From: Chlamydomonas sphaeroides
Taxonomy: Eukaryota > Chlorophyta > Chlorophyceae > Chlamydomonadales > Chlamydomonadaceae
Direction of reading: 5' to 3'
Length of the DNA stretch: 64,000 bases
NCBI GenBank assembly: GCA_001662425.1
Contig: BDDC01000063.1
Coordinates: 18,299-82,298 of the forward strand
How positions within the stretch are numbered: the first letter of the stretch is position 1; every line of letters starts with the position of its first letter. Under the pieces are notes generated by a model. That model worked only from the letters and a program-made list of their open reading frames with translations. It made no database searches and was not told the DNA's origin. Positions 53,201-59,200 of the stretch are shown here, piece after piece. The translations under genes were made by a program, and so were the position numbers.

Positions 53201-56200
53201 GGGGACCAGGGCCGAGAAGATTAGGTGGCTGGCGGCCGAGGCGGCGCGCTGCAGCGGCGTGGCCCCGGTCGCCAGGGCCTGCGCGGCGGCGCACGCCCCC
53301 GACATGTCGGGCCGGCGGTTGGAGTAGTAGGCCACGACGCGGCTGGGCTGCGAGCAGCGCTGCTCCACGGGCGCCGCGGCGATGGGACTCGAAGAAGCGA
53401 CCACGGTGGACGCGGCTGCGGGTTCAGGGGCGCGGCATGCGAGACGTATGTTGGAATGGGTCATGCCAAGGCAGGCGCGTCAATGCCATTCGCCTAGCCG
53501 GGGTGCGCTCTTTAGCACACTTACTCGCGTCCGTCTCGCCCAGGGCCTTCTGCGCGCTGGCCGGGATCGACACGGTGGCCGGCATGTTGAAGCGCGCGGT
53601 GCTGCTGGGCGCCTCGAAGGAGCTGCCGGTGCTCATCATGTAGTACGAGCCGGCTTCGGTCAAGACCAGCAGGTCGTCGCGGCCGTCCTGTGGCGGTGCG
53701 GGAAACGCCATGTGAGCCAGTCAGGCAGGTGTTTGTCGAGAGGTTACTTGCCGGCTTGCGCATGGCTCCTCAGCGCCTAGGGCGCGCCTCAGCTGTGGTG
53801 TGTGTCGCCGGACGTGTGCGGTTGTAGCCCTGTGTGTCCGGCAGGCGAGGCTCACCAGGTCGACGTCCCGCACGTGGACCCGGGTGGGCGCGCCGGGCAG
53901 CACGCCCCAGGAGCCCAGCCCGGAGACGTAGACACGGGCGTCGTAGGACGAGAGGCAGGCCATCTGGGGACCCGTCGCGCCCGCCGTGCTGTCGTCAATG
54001 GGCCCATCGGCTCCCACAAACTGCAGGTGGGGCACGGTGTGGCGGTGTCACAAGCCAGTTCGGCTCCTCACTGACCAGGGGCACGGACGTGAGCAGCGCA
54101 GCACAGAGCACGGAGCCTGGCGCCCCACCTGCCCCATCACGACGGCCCAGGGCGAGGTGCAGGCGCCGCGAGGGAAGAAGGCGGGCGAGGCCAGGTGCCA
54201 GGTGAGCGGCGCGGGTGGGCTGGTGGCCACGAAGGTAAGGTACACCTCGCGCTCGGCCGTGAGGCGGTCCAGGTAGACCTGAGGGGATGAGCCAAAGTCA
54301 GGCATGGCACGTGTCTTGGCCAGGCCCCAGCACACAGCGAGCTGTGCTGCCACGTCGGCGTTTGCCTGTCTCACACCAAAAGCCCCCACCCACCAGCGCC
54401 ACGTCAACGATGCCGTCGTCATTGACGTCGCGCGCCAGCAGGAAGCAGTCCTCACCCAGTGAAGTGCACCTGCGCCAGCCATAAGGACCAGTGTGGTTAC
54501 CCCGTGAAATCCACATCACGCTGGTCTGTACATGGGAAACGCCACTGGAGCGGCAGGGCCCTACCCCCGCACCGTCCCAGCAGCACGCCGGCCCACCTTG
54601 CAGACACAGACGTCAGCTCGAACCAGGTCACACCGTCGCCGTCGGTGTCTACGGCGGGCAAGGGGGCGAGGCTCGCAAGTCAGGTGAAGCTCATTCTCGT
54701 CTGCTGGTCGCACTGCGCTCTCAACCCAGCGAGCGCCGGCATGGGCCTGAGGCCTGCGCAGCGACCCTGGCGTACCGTCTTGCAGCGCGCTGGCCCGGTT
54801 GCTCGGATAGTAGGCCAAGCGCAGCGTGGCGCGGTCGAACACGACCTGTGCAGGCGTACAGAGCTCGCATGTCGGTACAGCCCGTCGTACGATGGCTCTG
54901 GGTTGCGGCTCGTGACCGGTTAGGCCGCATGATCAGCCCAGCGCAAGGGCCTGAGCTGCGGCCCAGGGGCCCAACACCGCAGCACGCGGCCTGAGCCCAG
55001 TCGGCCGCGCCGGCACCCACCATGTCGGCCGCGCCGTCGCCCGTGACGTCCACAAACCTGCACCCAAGCAAAGCGTAGAGGAGAGGCGCCGGGGCTGTTC
55101 AAATCGCCGGTCGGGATCCGTTTTGTCCGCAGCCCAGGGCGGCGTAGCGGTGCCGGCCCAAATCGTGCTCACATGTAGGCTCGCGTGGTGGTATTGGTGG
55201 TGTCGATGCCGAAAGGGCTGCTGCTGAGGTCGAGCCACTTCGCCAGCGTTGCAAAGGAGCGGGCACCGCTGGCCAAGGCAACCTGCGGCGTGGATGGCGC
55301 AGGGGTTCCCACCGCGACCCTGAGAAAACCAGACGAAGTGAGACCAGTACGACGGCCATGGAACTCCAACATGATCAACAATTAGCGTGTTGTGAACATA
55401 GCCGCGTTGAACCGTCTCTCGAGCATCACATGCAGGCCGAGTACTGTCCGCACACGACCATTCCCTGTCGTCCAGCATGCGATGTAGATTATTCATATAG
55501 CGGCAGTCATGCTCGGGCACCAAACTCCCGGTTTAGTGGCCCAGCTGTCAGCGTCATCGTGAGCCCAAAACGCAAGCGAAACGAGCAAAACCGGCATTGC
55601 TCACGAGATACAAGGTGGAATAGATAAGATTCGTACATGTGGGAGCGCAAAGCTGTCGATGAGAAAGTGTGCGTTGTTCGGCAACCAACAGAGCGCGACG
55701 CACAGGTGCGTAGTGTACTGTACATGCTCACGACGGCACACGACTAGTTTGCATCGCGCCCCACGACCCACCGCAACCGTGTCGGATGTCAGAGCCACCA
55801 GGTCGTCCCGGCCGTCCCCGTTCAAGTCGGCTAGCAGCAGCGCCTCGGGCTGCGGCGTAGGCCCGAAATTGATACCGGTCTCGGAGCCGAAGGTGCTGCC
55901 CCAGGCGCGACCAAACGCGGCGTGGCCCACCAGCCGCCCGTCGGTCGCGTACTGGACCAACAGCACGTCCTGGGGGCAGGCGCATTCATACAGTGGAGGG
56001 TTCAGATAGTTACATACGACGGTGTGGTTCGCGCGTAGCGTGGCAGAAGCAGGTGCTGCAGCTACTCGGAGGTTTCGGACGGCGAGGACCCATCCGACCC
56101 TGCGTGCCCACCTGCGCGCGCTCGCCCACAGACGTGTCGTCGAATTCGCCGATGAGCATAGCGCTGGTTCCGGGCGAGGGCGTGATGGACGCGCTGGTGC

Positions 56201-59200
56201 TCCAGGGGTCGGTACAGCTGAGGGGGTCAAGGGATGGGAGATGAGCCCGGGTTGATTGGCGATGAGAGAGGGTGTTAGCTCTCCGCGCGCGTACTTGGCA
56301 CGTAACGCTCCCGAACCCCTAGACGTGCCGTACAGTACTCACAGAGCTCGCGGTGCAACAAGCGGCGCTACCGGAGGGCTTGCGAAGCACTTGATCCACA
56401 CGTCCTGCGGCGATGCCCGGAGCAAATCACTGTGAGCAGAGACGTGGCCGGTGCGCGAGAGAGGCCGGGGCACCGAACGAGCAAGGGGCAACGCAGCCGG
56501 CATCGGGCACATGAGCGAGCTCGTGTTGCCCTGGGGACAGGGACCTCAGCGCCTGCCATTCCTGGTTTGAACCACGAACCTGCCCCGCGCACCACCGCTC
56601 CCGTACAGGCCTAGCTCGCCCGCTGCCCCTCTCTCGACAGACGTTACCGACGCACCTGCCCCGTGGCCGTGTCGTTGGCGCAGGTTCCTCGTGTCGCGCT
56701 GCTCTTGTCCTGGCAGTCCACGATGGAAACGGCCTCGGCGGGGCAGGAGCGCAGCCGGGTCAGCGAGACGCCGGGCGAGGGGCGGGGCAGATTGCCGTTG
56801 TACAGCGACCACGAGGGGTCTGGGGAGACGAGAGCGGAGGGAGGGAAGCGGAAAGGAATTGAGAAGCCGGGTAACGTACCGCTGCGAAGCGCCTTGAATT
56901 GGGGAGCGAAGGCAAACTCATGCCCGCTTACGAGGGGCTGCCTGCTTTGTTGAAAAGGTGAGCTGCTCTTACCCCTGCGTTCGGATGTCGAGAATCCCAG
57001 CTGTTTGCAAACAGTGTTCACGACCTGCAATAAGGTGTGGGGGTTGCGCGCGGTCGAGTGAGGTCACACTCGGTTCAACCGCGGCCTGTAGATACGGGTT
57101 GAGCTTGAAACGGGCATCGAGGCGACGGCCACCACCCCCTGCACCATTAATCGCCCCCCTGTCCAACGCCAGCCGCCGGCCTCCGCCTTACCGACATGTC
57201 AAACGGCGGTTGCTGGTTGGGACCGACGCCGCTGCCGCACACGGTGCCCCACTTCCCGTTCAGAAACACCTGCAGATGGGGCGGGCGGGCGCCGAGGTTC
57301 ATGTTTCGTCCATTTGCCGTGCGGCCGCTTGACCAGTGTACGGGCCTAAGAACGCAGGGCCCAGGGCCCATACGACAGCAGCATGCTGGGGGACCCTGTT
57401 GCAGCCAAACCCGGGCCTCGCACCCACCTCGAGCCGGCCCTGGGACGGGTGGCTGCCGTCCGTGAGCCGCACGCCGTACTCGGCGTTCTGGCAGCGCACG
57501 CCCACGAATGCCACGCCACTGTTAGGGCTGCCGTTGCGAGGGCAGGCCGAGATGCCTGCCTCAATGCCGGTACAGCTGCGGGGAGGGTAGACATGGGCAT
57601 CCAATCATGGGCGGACTTGTGAACCGAGCGTGTCTGCGGCTAGGGCGGGGCAGGGGCCGTGCAGACCGTAGCCGCCAACTCACGCTAGCTCGTCCATGAC
57701 CACGGCCATGCCGGACGGGGCGGCGCCGAAGGCCGACGCGGCCTGTGGCTCAACGGTGGCGCCTGCGATACGACAGCGGCAACGGAGCCGTGGGGCGGGG
57801 TCTGTTAGATTGCTGGCCGGGCATCCGACGAACACGGCCAGCCGATGCGTGACGGGCAGCCGGAGCCCGGCGACTTGGATGAGCGATGACGCACCCTCAA
57901 AGGGGAGGCCGAGCTGCCGACACACGACCTTGGCGTCCCCGGGCCCGAAGTTGGTGGTGCCAATGAGGCCCCATCTGTGGGGGCCGGCGTGGCGTAGGGC
58001 CAGCGGGCGAGTCAGCGCGCCCGCTAGTTCATTAGGGAGCCAACGAGGTGCATGTGGGTTCCTAGCAAGTGCAGGTGCGCGAACCCCTCGCTCGGCGTGT
58101 GCCGCAATGCACCGCCCACCATCCAGCGGCACGTACCCGGAGTTCAACCACACTGTCAGACAAGGCCACGACGAGGGGGGCGGTGGCAGCAGCAGATGGC
58201 GGGCGGGCAGTCGGGGAGGGGACCAGCGAGCGGCAGCTGACGTCAGGCACTGGCGCTTTGTTGTTGCTACACCCGTCGAGCCCTGGCTGGATGGCTTTAG
58301 TAAGCTTTAGGCCACCGTGGACATACCTTCGACCCGTCCGGCCGCAACGTTGGGCCCTGTTGTGCCCCCAGCTGCAACCAGGCGCAGTGTATGGTCGTCT
58401 GCACGGCACCGGACAGCAGGTAGATTCGTCACAATCGGGTACAGCAGCAGCCTCTTAGCGGCAGGCGACCGCATGAGCACAGCACACACGCAAATGAGCC
58501 GAGCAGGTGCTGGGAGCCCACCTTCGTAGCATTTGACGCCGACGGCCTGGCCGTCCAAGGGTGATGTGGGTCGGGCATATCATGCGCGCACAGGCAAGGT
58601 AGGCAGTGAAACATGTATGTACGTACGCGGCGGGGCCTCATGTACAACACACATGCCACCAATCGCGCGGGCCGGCAGCTCCCTGTACTGTTTGGCGGCG
58701 ACGACCTGATACGGCCTGATACGGCCTGATACGACTGAGCAAGGTCAGCCGTCACGTGCATCTGCTGGCAGTGCGCAGCGTGCCCTACGTACACATGAGG
58801 CCCGGTACCCTTCGTTGCGCACCTGGGACCGCAGGCAGGGGTTGGTCGCCGAGACCAGCTGCTTGTCGCACTGGTTGATTGACGCCTCGTCGCCCTGCGA
58901 GCGCAGCGCATGCAATGCAGGCGTGTGGGCTGCGGCGGGGGGCGTTCATGCATGCGTGGCCCCCACGGTGCGTGAATGTGTTGACGAGCAGCGGCCGGCG
59001 CGGTGAGGCTGGGACGACACGGAGATGGATGTGGGTCGATGGTGTGGGACGGCTGCTAGTGCAGCAGGTCATCTGGTCACGGAAACGAACGGCATGCAAC
59101 CATGTGCGTGCATACGCGCACACGTGCACGCGCATGCATACTGTACGTAGGGCATGACCGCACGCACCTTGCACTGCAGCTGCGTCAGCAGGATAGCCGG